A stretch of DNA of 47,982 nucleotides from Scenedesmus sp. ARA3. Taxonomy: Eukaryota; Chlorophyta; Chlorophyceae; Sphaeropleales; Scenedesmaceae. The position numbers and the translations under genes are program-made. Shown piece by piece: positions 1 through 11,800 of the stretch. Numbering within the stretch: position 1 is the stretch's first letter; every line of letters begins with the position of its first letter. The notes beneath the pieces are model-generated. The model worked only from the letters and a program-made list of their open reading frames with translations. It was not told the origin of the DNA and made no database searches. Location: contig RWJK01000626.1 in NCBI GenBank assembly GCA_004335835.1, positions 33,057 through 81,038 of the forward strand. Direction: 5' to 3'.

Positions 1-248
1 GGGGGGGGGGCAGCAGGGCAGCAGGCAGGGCACTGGTTGGAGCAGGCAGCTCTGCCAACATTTAACCAGGAAGTTGGCACGAGAAATCGAAGTCTCACAA
101 GCTCGTACGCGAGGCGGCGCAGCCATGCACACTATTGCTGTGCCGGCACACTGGCACGGCATGCCTTGGGCGGCACACACATGTTGCGGCCAGGTGGCAA
201 GCTCAATCTGACGGCTGTACTCAAAGTTTCAAAGCTGTCGCCACTCAC

Positions 249-1151
249 CAATGTGGGGTAGGTGACGCCAGATGGTGCGCCGCCCACCACCTCGATCTTG
301 CACAAGTTCTTGGCTGAGCCCCTGCAGACAGCAGCAACGGCGCAGCGCCCAGTTGGGTCAAAGTGCATCCTTGAGCACTGCTAGGCCACCTGTGAGGGCA
401 TGGATGGTTGCAACACTGACAACAATTGACGGCAACTCTATCAGAGCAGCCTTGTGAAGCTCAGGGCCCATGTGCAGTAGCGACATGCTGGATGCTGTCC
501 CTTGGCTGCACTGAACACAGCAAACCCTCTGAACAGCGAAGCATGCACATCAGACAGTGCTGCGCTCACCAGCAGAACTGGATGCTGTTCTCCTTGTGCT
601 CAAGGAAGGACGCGATGCCGTTGCTGTTGGTGGTCGTGGAGATGCCGATAGAGCCGGGGCCAGTCAGCCCGTCATCAACGCAGCCAGAGATGCGCACGCG
701 CGCGCCGCTCACAATCCTGAGGGCGGACAAGTTGGCAGCAGCAGCAGCAGCAGCAGGCGGAAGCAAGCAAAAGCAGCAGGAGTTACGGTTGGAATCTGGA
801 GAGCGAGCAGCTGTGTCTGCAGCTGGCAGCATGTGGAAACATGGCCTGGCCTGTGTTGACGAGGCATACGGAGCTGGTCAACACCTGATGGCACACTTCA
901 AGCTCGGCAACAAGCCTGTCCGCAGACTATGCTTGCTGTCATGAAATCTCATGGAAGGCTGATTGTAGTGATCACCAAGAGCTGCTGTCATGCATGTGTG
1001 TGGCTGCAGACAAGCTTGTCCAGATATCAAGCCACGACACTCACTCTCCCCTACAGTTGTAGACCTTGACCTTGACCTGCAGGTCATTGGCCAGGGCGCT
1101 GCCCAGGCACAGGGCCAGCGCCAGCGCCAGCAGCGGCACGGTGAACTTCAT
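249..1151 (-). CDS. Small secreted protein, Ole e 1/transthyretin-like beta-sandwich (3' end missing)
   Basis: Three exons join in frame on the minus strand: 1151-1045, 716-570 and 321-249. Donors are GTGAGT, GTGAGC and GTGAGT and acceptors end in CAG. The 109 residues start with a clear signal peptide (MKFTVPLLALALALCLGSALA), so the product should be secreted or enter the secretory pathway. The mature part begins NDLQVKVKVYNCRGE and continues with a GARVRISGC segment, a TTTNSNGIASF turn and further Cys residues. Cys-x-G followed by GAxVxxxC and a Thr-rich turn resembles the Ole e 1-like or carboxypeptidase-regulatory-like beta-sandwich fold found in plant cell-wall proteins; this assignment is tentative. 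The last visible exon ends in phase 0 with a good donor, so at least one more exon is expected. None is evident between 248 and the run of G at base 1, which may mark an assembly edge. The ATG at 1151 is the only one in frame with the signal peptide. Confidence 0.6.
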
Positions 1152-1211
1152 GGTGGAGGGAAGGATAGGCGCTTCAGGATTGAATTGGACCTGCAAGATA
1201 GCATGGCACAG

Positions 1212-1214
<3 letters not shown>

Positions 1215-1262
<48 letters not shown>
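1215..1262. repeat. (CAG)16 tract
   Basis: Uninterrupted CAG trinucleotide run, about 60 bases upstream of the start codon of the minus-strand secreted-protein gene, so it probably lies in that gene's 5' UTR or promoter (reading as CTG on its sense strand). Confidence 0.95.
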
Positions 1263-1263
<1 letters not shown>

Positions 1264-2770
1264 GCGCAAACCATCAGTGATGTAGAGGCAAGTTCCTCAA
1301 ATGCGTTTTTTAATGGTTGGAAACCCGCAAAGCGCTGAACAGCCGTCTTGTGGGCGAGGCAGAACACACGCGCATGTCAGGTTCATTCACGCCGGCGTGT
1401 CGGTACCAACAGACCCTTCGAGGCACTGTGCAAGGCTCGTAACCACAACCAGTGGCTTCAAAGCTCAGGTATGTAAGTGTGGACTTTCGCATTTGCTGCC
1501 TTGGTAATGGTTGGTTTTCCCGCTTAGCTGACGGCGGACCATTTGGTTCGATGCCTCGATGCAGCAACAACCACTGCTCAGCGCTTTGCTTGCATTACTA
1601 TAAAATTTACTTGGTAGATGTATGTAGATCACGGTAGATCACGTCGAGAGAGTGCCTGTCAAAAATCACCTGCAGGCGCAAGACAGCAGGCGAGGACATC
1701 TCATGTCTTGAACAATGAGCATGGCTCGATCTGACGCTCAGCAGCAAGGCGAAGCAGAGATATATGATCAAAACCAGATGCTTTTCTGAAAATTGTGTGC
1801 ATAGCAAAAGCACAAACTGCAGCCGATGCAAATGACTTGCTGCTGCCCAGGGCCAATGCCGGCATTTCAGTGCAGATCTGCTCTAGAGTTTCGCGCTTCT
1901 CACTCACCACTGGATGAAGGTGGTCGGTAGATGGTGAGCTGAAAACCGCTCAGGATACTTATAGGCTAAGTCAAGGCAGCTAGACCGTCGCCTCGGGTGT
2001 AGCGGAGATCCTGTCGGCGTGGCGCCACGTCGGCGCACAAGTCACCCACGCTGTGTCGAACCTCGGTGAGTGCAAACGGTGCCTGGTCCCCATAGTTGTA
2101 CATGTAATAGCAGCTTGAACATTTGGGGGAGGCCCTGTGCAGCATCGTGCACACTAAAACTTGGAAGCGGCAGAAGCACGGAACCACCACGCGCTTCCAG
2201 GGACTCTGCGCCAGTGTGCTCAGGCCGAGGCACCAACATATGCGTAGACAAACGTATCAGGTCTTATCTCGGGCGTCCAGAACGCCAGCCCTCGTGCCAA
2301 GCGCCCTGATGCCTCGAGAGTGTGCTGCAGCTGATCAGCACTGCAGTGCTGGGCTGCTGCCCAGGCACTTCCCTTGCAAGGACCAGTTGGTTGGACAGGC
2401 GTTCACTTGATCCATACGGGTTGTCATTGGCAAGTGCAAGTTCAGGATCCAATGTCCCTTTGGTTAGAGCTCAATCACCTGTTGGCCTAGCGCTGCCAGC
2501 CTGGCGGTGCCAGGGGTGCCCAGCAGAGCACCAGCAGTGCGCAACAGCGGCAATGCCAGCAAGGCTAGCAGAGATCAAAACTCTATGAGGTGTAGACCTG
2601 GTGAGGCCAAACTACAGCTGCATAAAATCAGCACAGTCCAGACAGTACTGCACCTTGTGCTGCTGCCGGCGCTGTTGTGCTGTCTGCCGCTGCTGGTGCT
2701 GTTGGTACTGGCGCTGCTGCCCCAGCTGGTGCTGCTGGTGCTGCTGCTGCTGCTACTGCTGCTGCTGCTA

Positions 2771-2807
<37 letters not shown>

Positions 2808-3649
2808 ATAAACAGCCAAAGGCTCTCGAGCCGCACATGGGCGTCGGGCCTGACACACGTCTGCGGTGACAGTGGTGACAACAGTGGCCAAAAGCGGTTG
2901 AATCTGCCAACGGCGTGGCCTTGGTGATAGTCACTACCATCTACCAGGGTTGTGGTCCGTGCACCAATGTTTACTTGCAACAGAAATGTTTTGAATGTCG
3001 AATAACCAGGTTTCAGGTGGGGTTGTGTGGACAAGTAGTTTGACTGGGGTCAGCTGACTGCCAGGGGCTGCCAACAACCGGTGTGTGCTCTCCACTAATG
3101 AGCGTCATTTTATAATGGTAACGGCAGTTGCTGTCAGTTACTGTGGCCGCACGGACGATCGTTTGAAAGCCACCTCTGCTGCCACAGCTGCGCTTGTGCA
3201 GAGAGCACTTGCTCAACTGGCAAAGCAGTACTGCTGGCTGGTGACCCAGCAGTACAGGCTGAAAGTATCACCGTGGCGGTCTGCAAGCGGCATCAGAGTG
3301 TTGCATCATGCAGGGCGTGCAACTGCGTGGCCCTGTGCAGTGTGCAGGTGTTTGAACTGCTGCCCTCAGGTTAGCCAGCTACCAGGGGTGCTGCCCCATC
3401 CATGCGTTGTATGAGCAGATTAGCCACGGGAAACTGCTAGTGCAGCACAGCAGACAACGCGGCGGGCACGACAGTAGGTCAGCGGTCAAACCTGCTGCCA
3501 AAACATCCATAACATGCACATGCGCTACAGCTTGGAGGTCACAAGATTTGTCCAGACAACGCAACATAATACGATGATGATTCGGAGATACCTTCAACGC
3601 AGCTGCTGATTCCGAACGCAGCAAGCAGTGACCAACACGGAAATCAGCC
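1263..3649. other. Intergenic region between divergent genes, no gene recognised
   Basis: About 2.4 kb separates the secreted-protein gene (minus) and the RSP11 gene (plus). The open frames here are short, lack recognisable domains and mostly come from CAG/CTG low complexity. Both promoters should lie here. Upstream 5' UTR exons for either gene cannot be excluded. Confidence 0.5.
2732..2807. repeat. Imperfect CTG tract
   Basis: CTG units with occasional CTA, GTG and TTG interruptions, ending in a pure run of more than ten units. It is intergenic. Frames through it give poly-Leu, poly-Cys or poly-Ala and are not believable proteins. Confidence 0.9.
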
Positions 3650-4637
3650 ATGGACGTGGAGCCTATATACTGCGCTGAGCAGGTGTGTACACACAAGTTA
3701 TTCAGTTTTTCAGTTTTCCATTTAAGTATCTGATTCTGGAAATTCAGGGCAGGATGTGGCGGAAGCAAGCAGTAGCTCAGACTAGTTGCTCCCCTGCTGC
3801 TGCAGATTGTAGTGCCTTCAGACCTGGCTGGCGTACTCAAAGCTTTCACCAAAGAGGTTATAAGAAGCCAGCCCAGCAACGTCATCCAGTTCTCAGCCGA
3901 GTAAGCAAAGGCTAGCTGTGGTACTGCTGGACTGCAGGACAGCAGCGCCTGGCTTGCCAGCACGGTGCAACTGGACGCACACACACTGTGCATGATGCAC
4001 ACATGTGGCACATAAGCAGTGCAGAACCAACGCATCCATTTGCATCCTCACTAATACTCGCTCAGCAATGAACAATGAGCAGTGTGACACGTGTCACCAT
4101 TTTTCAGTGTTGGTGTTGTCTGCTGGCGATTGTTATTGCAGGTACTTTGCCAACCTAGCAGCGCAAGCCAGCAGCCTGCATGCAGTGTCACCACCCAGCC
4201 GGCAGCAGCTACCCCAGGCCTATGCCCAGCTGCAGGACAATCCCACTGCTCCTCTGGCAGATGTCAGCATAGCCTGCCAGGCAGCAGGCATCAGCGATGA
4301 CACGCTGCAGCGAGTGGTAGCTGCAGGCCGCATAGACACCAGCAAGGCAGTGAGCGTGCTGGAAGTGCTGCTGCTGCTGCTCACCATGAGCTGTGAAACA
4401 TTTGCAGGAACAGTGCAGGGCATTTTTGAAGTGTTTGGAAGCAGCAGCAGCAACAGCAGCAGAGACAATGTGCTGCCTGTGGCTGATTTCTTGGCACTGC
4501 TTGGGCATTTGGCAGCATATGACAGCGATGTGTCAGCAGCACTGCAGCAGCAAGTAGCAGAGGCGCTGAGCGGGCAGCTGTACACAGACTACAAGGGCCT
4601 GCTGGCAATCCCTGCATTGGCTGATAAGCTGGCCTAA
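3650..4637 (+). CDS. RSP11: Radial spoke protein 11 (RIIa/R2D2-domain, ROPN1L-like)
   Basis: Three exons: 3650-3682, 3806-3900 and 4142-4637 (stop TAA), giving 207 residues. The short first exon encodes MDVEPIYCAEQ. The second and third join across a phase-2 intron into a continuous RIIa dimerisation/docking segment, residues about 12-50, with DLAGVLKAFTKEVIRSQPSN and then FSAEYFANLA. This is the helix-turn-helix seen in ROPN1L, ropporin and Chlamydomonas RSP11, which dimerises and binds amphipathic helices of AKAP-type spoke proteins. The remaining 150 residues match the ROPN1L layout: a helical region (LADVSIACQAAGISDDTLQR), then VSVLEVLLLLLTMSCETFAG, and a C-terminal stretch resembling an EF-hand without calcium ligands. 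Length is close to the family norm of about 200. The product should sit in the stalk of axonemal radial spokes. A TGTAA signal lies at 5189. It implies that the organism keeps the machinery for motile 9+2 cilia. Confidence 0.87.
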
Positions 4638-5188
4638 GCAGGCAGAGGGCATGGCAATGCTGCACTGTGGTGTGCACTGCCGTAGTTGCCAACACATGCA
4701 TTACTGTCACAGTGTCAAGCTCATTACGCCAGCATAATCCGACGCGGTGTGAGACCAGGCAGCAGCTATGCTTACGAGCAGTTTGAGTGGCTCCCGCATA
4801 TGTTGGCAGCCACACCCAGCATGCAGCAGGGGGCAACCAGGTGTCAGCTTGCAACCCACACATCAGCTGTGCAATCACCTGACTGTGTCCTGTAGTATGG
4901 GCCCCAATGTCAGCAGGCATGCAGTCCCTAGTGTTAGCAGGTGGTGCCTCCCAAGTCTGATGGTTGTGGCAGCGATGCCTCGTGCCTTTTGCTTGGTCAA
5001 GCTCATGAGCTGGAAAGCAGGGCATGCGGTGTCACTGGTGGCGTTTTGTCTGGCAAGGCTGCCTACGGTGCCTTGTTGCCATCTGAACCGGGCTGAAAGA
5101 GTTATACAGCTTTGGATGCAGGCTGTCACGTGTTTCATGCAGCCATCTCACCATGCGCTTTGCAAGCAATTAGTTAGGACGGACTTGC

Positions 5189-5193
5189 TGTAA
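5189..5193 (+). terminator. Candidate polyadenylation signal TGTAA for RSP11
   Basis: TGTAA is the standard green-algal nuclear polyadenylation signal. This copy lies about 550 bases past the RSP11 stop and about 65 bases before the oppositely oriented signal of the converging polymerase gene. Confidence 0.45.
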
Positions 5194-5256
5194 CGGTATT
5201 TGACTCTGAGGCTATGAGGACCTGCTCATCTGCACTGCAAGTGAACAGAAAGTTTG

Positions 5257-5261
5257 TTACA
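5257..5261 (-). terminator. Candidate polyadenylation signal (TTACA on plus strand) for the polymerase gene
   Basis: Reads TGTAA on the minus strand, about 570 bases past the polymerase stop codon. With the plus-strand signal at 5189 it would make a tight convergent pair. The stretch 4638-5826 holds no other recognisable gene and is best read as the two 3' UTRs. Confidence 0.4.
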
Positions 5262-5826
5262 TGCGTACTGGCACCACGCAAAATGGCAATTGGCAATGGT
5301 GCTTAGCACTCACAGCCAGGCCTAGCTGCCGAGCTGGCCAGATCAGTGCCATGGCACACCAACTAGATTGTCAGGCCACTAACAAGAGCAGTAGGCAGCG
5401 AACCAAGACTGGCTTGTCATTGCTTCACCAATTTTAGTACGTGGCAATGGTGCACGGCAAATCTCATAGCCGTACCGCACGTGACCTGCTTCTCAAACTT
5501 CGCAGATTGAGAATGTAAATCGAGGACACCAGCTGAGGCTGCACCATGCAAGGTGGGCACATGTACTGTGACAGCCCTGAAGCACGCATACGCACAGCAC
5601 AGTCCATGATGGTGCGGCCACAGCGGCTGCCGTCACGCAAACCACACCAAGTGAAACCCTGCCTTCCACACACGGCTGGCTCGGCATGCTGTTGCCACAG
5701 GTGCCACGAGTGCTGCTGAAGCTGCCAGCTGGGGCACAGACCACACCTATTGTGCCGCCTATACTGCCTGTTTGCAGCTGTCGCCCTAGCCCCAGCCCCG
5801 AATGATGCTCATCATCATATTACCCA

Positions 5827-8800
5827 TCAAGCCATAGCATCAACGCCATCGGCCCCGCGCCCCAATGGAGCAGCAGCCGCGAATGATGCTGTGCCAGCAA
5901 TGCTACCGTCACCGCTGCTGCCAGCATCCGACCCAGGCACGTAGTCCTGCAGCTCGCCCCAGCTGCGCCCCACAGCCAGCTTCACAGGCAGCGCCACCGC
6001 CAGGCCCCAAGCCTGCTGGCCGCCCTCCATCTCAGCCCGCACCAGCGCTGCCACCTGCTGCAGGTGGGGCTGCGCCACCTCAAACAGCAGCTCATCATGG
6101 ACCTGGTGATGATGCCACAGCAGCACAGCCAGGCAGTGTGTTCAGCAGGCAGTTTTGGCAGATGTCAAGGCACAACTCACAGCACAAGTGCTGCCAGGTG
6201 GTGCACGGCCAGACTCTCAGCTGATGCACCCATGCAGCAGCAGCAGTGCATGCCTGCAATCCTGCCAGCGATCACGGTGCTACTGCCTCACCTGCAGCAG
6301 CATCCTGCAGTGCCGCCCCAGCCCAGTGGCCTGCAGCTGGCCAGACAGTGCCACCATGGCCCCCTTCACCACATCAGCAGCACTGCCCTGGCAGGTGGTG
6401 TTCACAGCACGACGCATCGCCTGCAGCAGCAAGAAGGAGGACACAGCTGAGCAGCATGCACCACATGCTGCTTGATCAAGCAGCCAGCCAGGCAAGCAGG
6501 CAGGCTCTGCCGTTGGCCTGATGCAGTCGCCCTAGTCAAGCCGCTGGGAAGCACGTATGGCATGCATCTGTCAAGTGAACCTCCCTGGTAGCGATTGCTG
6601 CTTTGGCGAACCACTGCTGCACCCACCTGCGCCTGCTGCTCATTGCCCCAGCCGTCGCCTGCAGCGCGTATCTCGGTGAGGTGGCGCCGCCGCCCTGCCA
6701 GCGTGGCCACCCAGCCAGTGGCCGTGCAGCGGCGCACCACACCCTGCACATCAGCCGGCAGCGGCAGCGGACCAGCAGGCAAACACCGGCACATGATGGA
6801 AGGAAGTCACACAGCTAGTGACTCGCTAGAGGCTGTGCCTGGCCGCCTGCATCCCGTGCACTGCAGCCCGCACCATCTCTGCAACTTCTGTTTACCACTG
6901 ATTCATTAACCAAGGGCTCTCAACAAGCTGCGTCTTGGCAGGCGCACTCGAGCAACTGCACAAAAGAACCCACTGCAGCTACACACAGCGCATACATGCA
7001 ATGTGTGCAGTCTCACCGCCATCCAGGCGTCCAGCACTGCGTGGCTGCGCCTGAAGTCTGCCGCCAGCCGCAACGCCTCTGCAACGCTCACGCACAGCTC
7101 GGCAGCCAGCGCCTGCGCGCCCATGCCGTACAGCAGGCCGTAGGCCAGGCGCTTGGCCTGGTTGCGCTGCACGGGGGTGACCTGTGTGTGGTGTGTGGTG
7201 AGGGAATAGTTGTACGATGCAGGCCATGGGAGCAGTGAGTGAGCAAGTCAGGCATCATTGGCATGGTGGCAAGAGTGAGAGACACAATGCAACAGCAGTT
7301 TGACGAATCATACAAAGCAGACATAAGGAGGAGGGCAAGCAACAGTTCCTGCAAGGCGGCCAATGCTGGCGCAACAGCTTACAGCTGCACAAAAGCCTGC
7401 CTGCAGAGGTTGAGGCCACCAGGCACCACATGCCAGGCGCGCTGCACTGGCTGCTGCGCGTGCTGCAAGGGCCTGCTTCCCACCTGCTGCTGTGACAGCC
7501 GCAGCCACTGCGCCGCCAGCGCCACGAAGGGGTCGGCCTGGTCGGGTGCCAGCGCTGCCAGCAGCTGCGGGTCACGCGACAGGTGCGCCATCTGGCGGCA
7601 GGCAGCGGCAGCAGCGGGCGGCAAGCAGGCAGGCAGGCAAGGCAGTAGGCAGGGCTGAGGCAGCGACGTTCAAGCTGTGCATGTATGACGTTGAATATGT
7701 AGCAGTGCAGCAAGTGGAGTGCTGATTTGAGCTGTTGTGACCCTGTGTGCATTGCACAGCAACGCTCATGATGGCACGGCGCGAGCATGGCGAGTGAACT
7801 TCCTGGGGACACCGCTGCCAGCAATTGACAAGTGAATGAGCGCTGCCAGTGAATCAAGCAGGCTACTGCAGCGGCACACCGCCACCGCCCCCCACAGGGC
7901 TCACCAGGCGCAGCTCGATCTGGCTGTAGTCCGCAGACAGCAGCACCCAGCCCGGCGGCGCCACAAAGGCAGCACGCACATTGACCTGCACCTGCTGCGG
8001 CACCACACCACTGGCAGCAGCACCAGCTGGCAGCTCGTCGTCGCTGAAGCTGCTGCTGGAACGGTTTGCTGCTGCTGCTGCTGTTGGTGGGGCTCCCTCC
8101 AGCGTGAAGTCCAGGGGGCGCGGCATGGTCTGCAGCGCAGGGTCGTCCATGCTGAGCCGGCCAGTGGCAGTGTTGGTCTGCAGGAACGACCCCCGGATGC
8201 GCACCAGCCCACTGCTGCTGCTGTCATTGTGTGGCTCAATTGTGCACTCCCCATCAAGTAGTGCGCACGGTCCTGCAGGTGTCCCGTCTGCTGCAGTCAA
8301 GCAACCAGCGCCGCTGGCAGCTGCTGCGCGCTGCTGCTGCTGCTGCAGCTGTGCTAGCTTGGCCCCCAGGCTGTTCATGAAGCCGGTTTTCAGCTTGTGC
8401 AGCTTGCGGTGCTGCAGGATGAGCCCGGGCAGTGGGTGCTGGGTGGCTAGTGCCTGCAGCACCTCGCTGCTGGTGGAGCGCTCGCCACCCCTGCAGCAGG
8501 GCAGCAGCAGTGTGCAGCACCGCAGTGAGCTCCAATTGAAGGCATCGCAGCAGGAAAGAATGCATGATGCTCCAAAGCAAACGTAAAGCTGCATCACGCA
8601 TGCATGACAGTGCGGCCTCCAGGTCAGAGTGATGAGCAGCTGCTTGGCTGGCAGTCAGGGCTTGTCAAACCTGCACATGCACCTCCATACCTCCCCGCCC
8701 CTCCTCAGTTCTCACCGCGTGTGGCTGTTGCGTGCTGGTGACACCAGCTTCAGCTTGTCAAACAGTAGCTGCCTGACCTTCTTGGCAGATGTCAGCGAAA

Positions 8801-11800
8801 ATGCCGCACCCCCAGCATTGTACGCAGCCGCGGCTGCCTCCAGCTGCGCGAGGCGCGCCTCCATCGCTGGTGCTGTGCTGTGCAGGGCGGCTGGGTCTGC
8901 AGGCATGCCTGCTGCCTCCATTGCTGCCAGCACGCGCACCAGCGGCATCTCCAGGCCCATCAGCGCAGGGATGGCGCACGCGGCCTGACCAGGGGCAGCA
9001 GCACAACAGCAGGCGGCAGGGAACAGCGGCAATACACCAGCAATTGAACCGGGCACCCAGCAGGAGAAACACCAACGACAAGCACAACAGCGGGTGCGAA
9101 GGGAGGCATAGCTCAGGGTGAGCAGAGGCCTGGCGGAAGCAGCCGGATGTATGCTGCGCGGCTGTGCTCGCACACAGCCTCCGGTGCACCAAACACAAGG
9201 CGCTGTGCAAGTCGCTGCCATGCAGCAATAGGAGGGTAAGCTGACTCAGTCTGAAGCTCTACGCCGATACACCAACTCACTGCTGCAGCCACCATGACAT
9301 GCGAGAGCTTAAGAGCACGCCCAGCTCCTGCTTTGAGTCAAGCTTTGATTCACATAATTGCCCAGCTTCCCCTGGCACCTGGCACCAACAACATTACTCA
9401 GCGCTAGCAGCCTGCCACGCACCTGCAACTGTGGTGCCAGCGCCTCATGCAGCTTCAGCGCCAGGCAGGCCCGCCTGCAGGCAGCAAGGTGCCGCAGGCC
9501 AGGCGCCCCTCCAGCCAGGGGGCTGTGCTCCGGCCCCAGCGCTGCCGCCACTGCTGCGGGGCCTGCGTGGCGCGCCAGCAGCGCCTGCAGGCCTGACACA
9601 TCAGGCCTGCACAGCACAGGAGTGGGGTGGGGTGCGGGTCAATGAGTGCCAAGGCTATCAGCTCAAATTAACAGAGGGGTGCAAAAGCTGGCAGTGACAA
9701 AGCACACGGCCAGCGCTGACGGCCTCTTCAGCGACATCTGCTCAGCAGCTGGCCCCGTAGTTGCTGGTGGCCTAGGCTGCCGCGCCCCTGAGCCCAGGCC
9801 TGCCACCCCAACCCCTGTCCCAGCCCTCCTGCCGGCTGCTGCGCAAGCCCTACACCCAGCCCAGCCTGCCTTACCTGCGCCCGCAGGCCCCCTTGGTGTC
9901 CTCCTCTGTGCTCTTGTCGTCAGGCTGCAGCAGCCAGGCCGCCACCCGCACATCCACCACTGGCGCATCCAGCACAAAGCCACAAAAGCCTGAGGCAGCC
10001 GGAGGGCTGGCTAGCGCTGCCAGCTGGCTCTTCAGGGCGTAGGTTGCACCAAGCGAAACTTGACTGCTGCTGCTGCTGCTGCTGCTGCTGGTCAGGCTGG
10101 TGCTGCCGAAGCCCCAGGCATCTGCTGCCGCTGCTGGGGGGCAAACGTCGGACAGGTCAACTGCATTGACCTGCCCTGTTGTGACTGCTGCAGTCAGCAC
10201 TGGAATCACCAGCGCATCCACTGCAGCCGTGCAAGCAGCCGCAGCAGCAGCCACGACAGCAATGCTGCTGCCGGCTGGTCCGCTGCTGCCGCCCTTGCTG
10301 CTGCAGAAGATGTCAGCCAGGCCTTGCCACAGCTGCTTCATGCGCTCACTGCTGCCCACACGCAGCGGGTCACCAGCGGCCTCCACCACCCCTGGAATGG
10401 TGCGCGTCAGCGGCACGTAGTAGGCACAGCCGCCAGCCACACTGAAGGCCACACCCAGCACACTCCAGCTCCACTGCTTGCTGCGGCGCTGGCGCTGCTG
10501 CTGCTGCTGCAAAGGCAGGCCATCCGCCAGCCAATCATCGTCATCTGCTGCTGCTGCTGCTGCCGCAGCCGCTCCAGCGCGGCCTGTGGGCCGTGGCAGT
10601 GCGCAAGTGTCGCTGTCAAAGGCGACTGAGAAGCCCCAGGCGGGTGAGGCAGCCAGCAGCGCCCGCAGCTGCTGCAGCTCGCGTGGCTTGGTCACCTCAT
10701 GGATGCCAGGGGTGGATGGCAGGCGGCTGCCAGCAGCAGCAGCAGCAGGTTGCGCTGGTGTTGGCGACGCCTGCCTGCTGCTGCCCTTGGCTGGTGGCGC
10801 TGTTGCTTGCTGCTGCTCCTCAGCTGGTCTGCGGTTGTGCTTGGCGATGGCTGCGCAAATGTCAGCATCAGCTGCTGCTGCTGTTGGTGCTGCTGCTGCT
10901 GCTCCTGCTGGAATCGCATCGTTATCATCATCATCATCTTGTGACAGGTCTATGACGTCACACGCAGCAGTAGGAGCTGAGCGATCATACATGCACTTGT
11001 GCTGCGGCTGAGCGTCTGGCACTGCAGCCTGCTGCTGTGTTTCCTGCTGCAGCTTGCTTGCAGGCCGCAGCTCAGGCTCTGCAAGGCCATCAGCTACTGC
11101 TGAAACATTTCCACCTGCTGGAACAGCTGGTGCACCTGGTCTGAGGGCATGCCTCTTGGCTGCGGGCGGCACTGGCTGCTGTATGTTGTCAGGGCTGCTG
11201 CGCTTCCTTGGCAGCTGCCTGGCCGGCTGCTGCTGCGGCTGCAAGCGCTCTGCAGGACTCGCAGCCCGCAGGCTGCGCTGCTGCTGTTGCTCGGCATCAG
11301 CGTCAGCAGCAGCACCAGCCTGCTGCCCAGTAGCTGCCGCCAGCCTTATGACAGCTGTTGCTGCATCCTGCGTGGTTGCTGCTGCTGTCACCTCCATGTC
11401 CACCTCACGAGCCTCACAGGGCACAGCAGCAGCACAGCGTGCTGGTGCTGCCTGCTGCTGCCGCAGCGCCTCCACCTCGGCCCTCAGCTGCCGCAGAGCT
11501 GCCTTGCTCCGCTGCTTCTGAGCCAGCAGCAGCGCCAGGCCCACCTTGGCCTCACTGCGCTCAGACTCTTCCTGGTCTGCCTGCTGCTGCAGCGCTGCTG
11601 AGCGTGCTTGCAGGACAGCCAGCTGCTGCTGCTTGGCTGACACAACAGCTGCCTGCTGCTGTGTTTGCTCGTTGAGCTGCGCCACCAGGTTCACCACTGA
11701 TGCCAACTTATGGTTCTCCTGCTGCGGCTGCTGCGGCTGTTGGTGGGTGGCTTGTTGAGCTTGAGGCAGGGGTGGCTGTTGTTGCTGACTCAGCGCCTGC

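Noticed and set aside
1540..1570. tRNA-like GGTTCGATGCC
   Set aside because: Resembles a T-loop, but no matching acceptor stem, D-arm or anticodon arm can be folded around it by eye.
2601..2940. Cys-rich, Ser-rich or Ala-rich proteins around the CTG tract
   Set aside because: All are frame variants of one trinucleotide repeat. There is no start context or conserved sequence.
9113..9295. Possible extra polymerase exon between exons 3 and 4
   Set aside because: Exons 3 and 4 join at phase 0 and give a continuous family alignment (APQLQ to AACAIPALMGLEMP), so this segment is intron.
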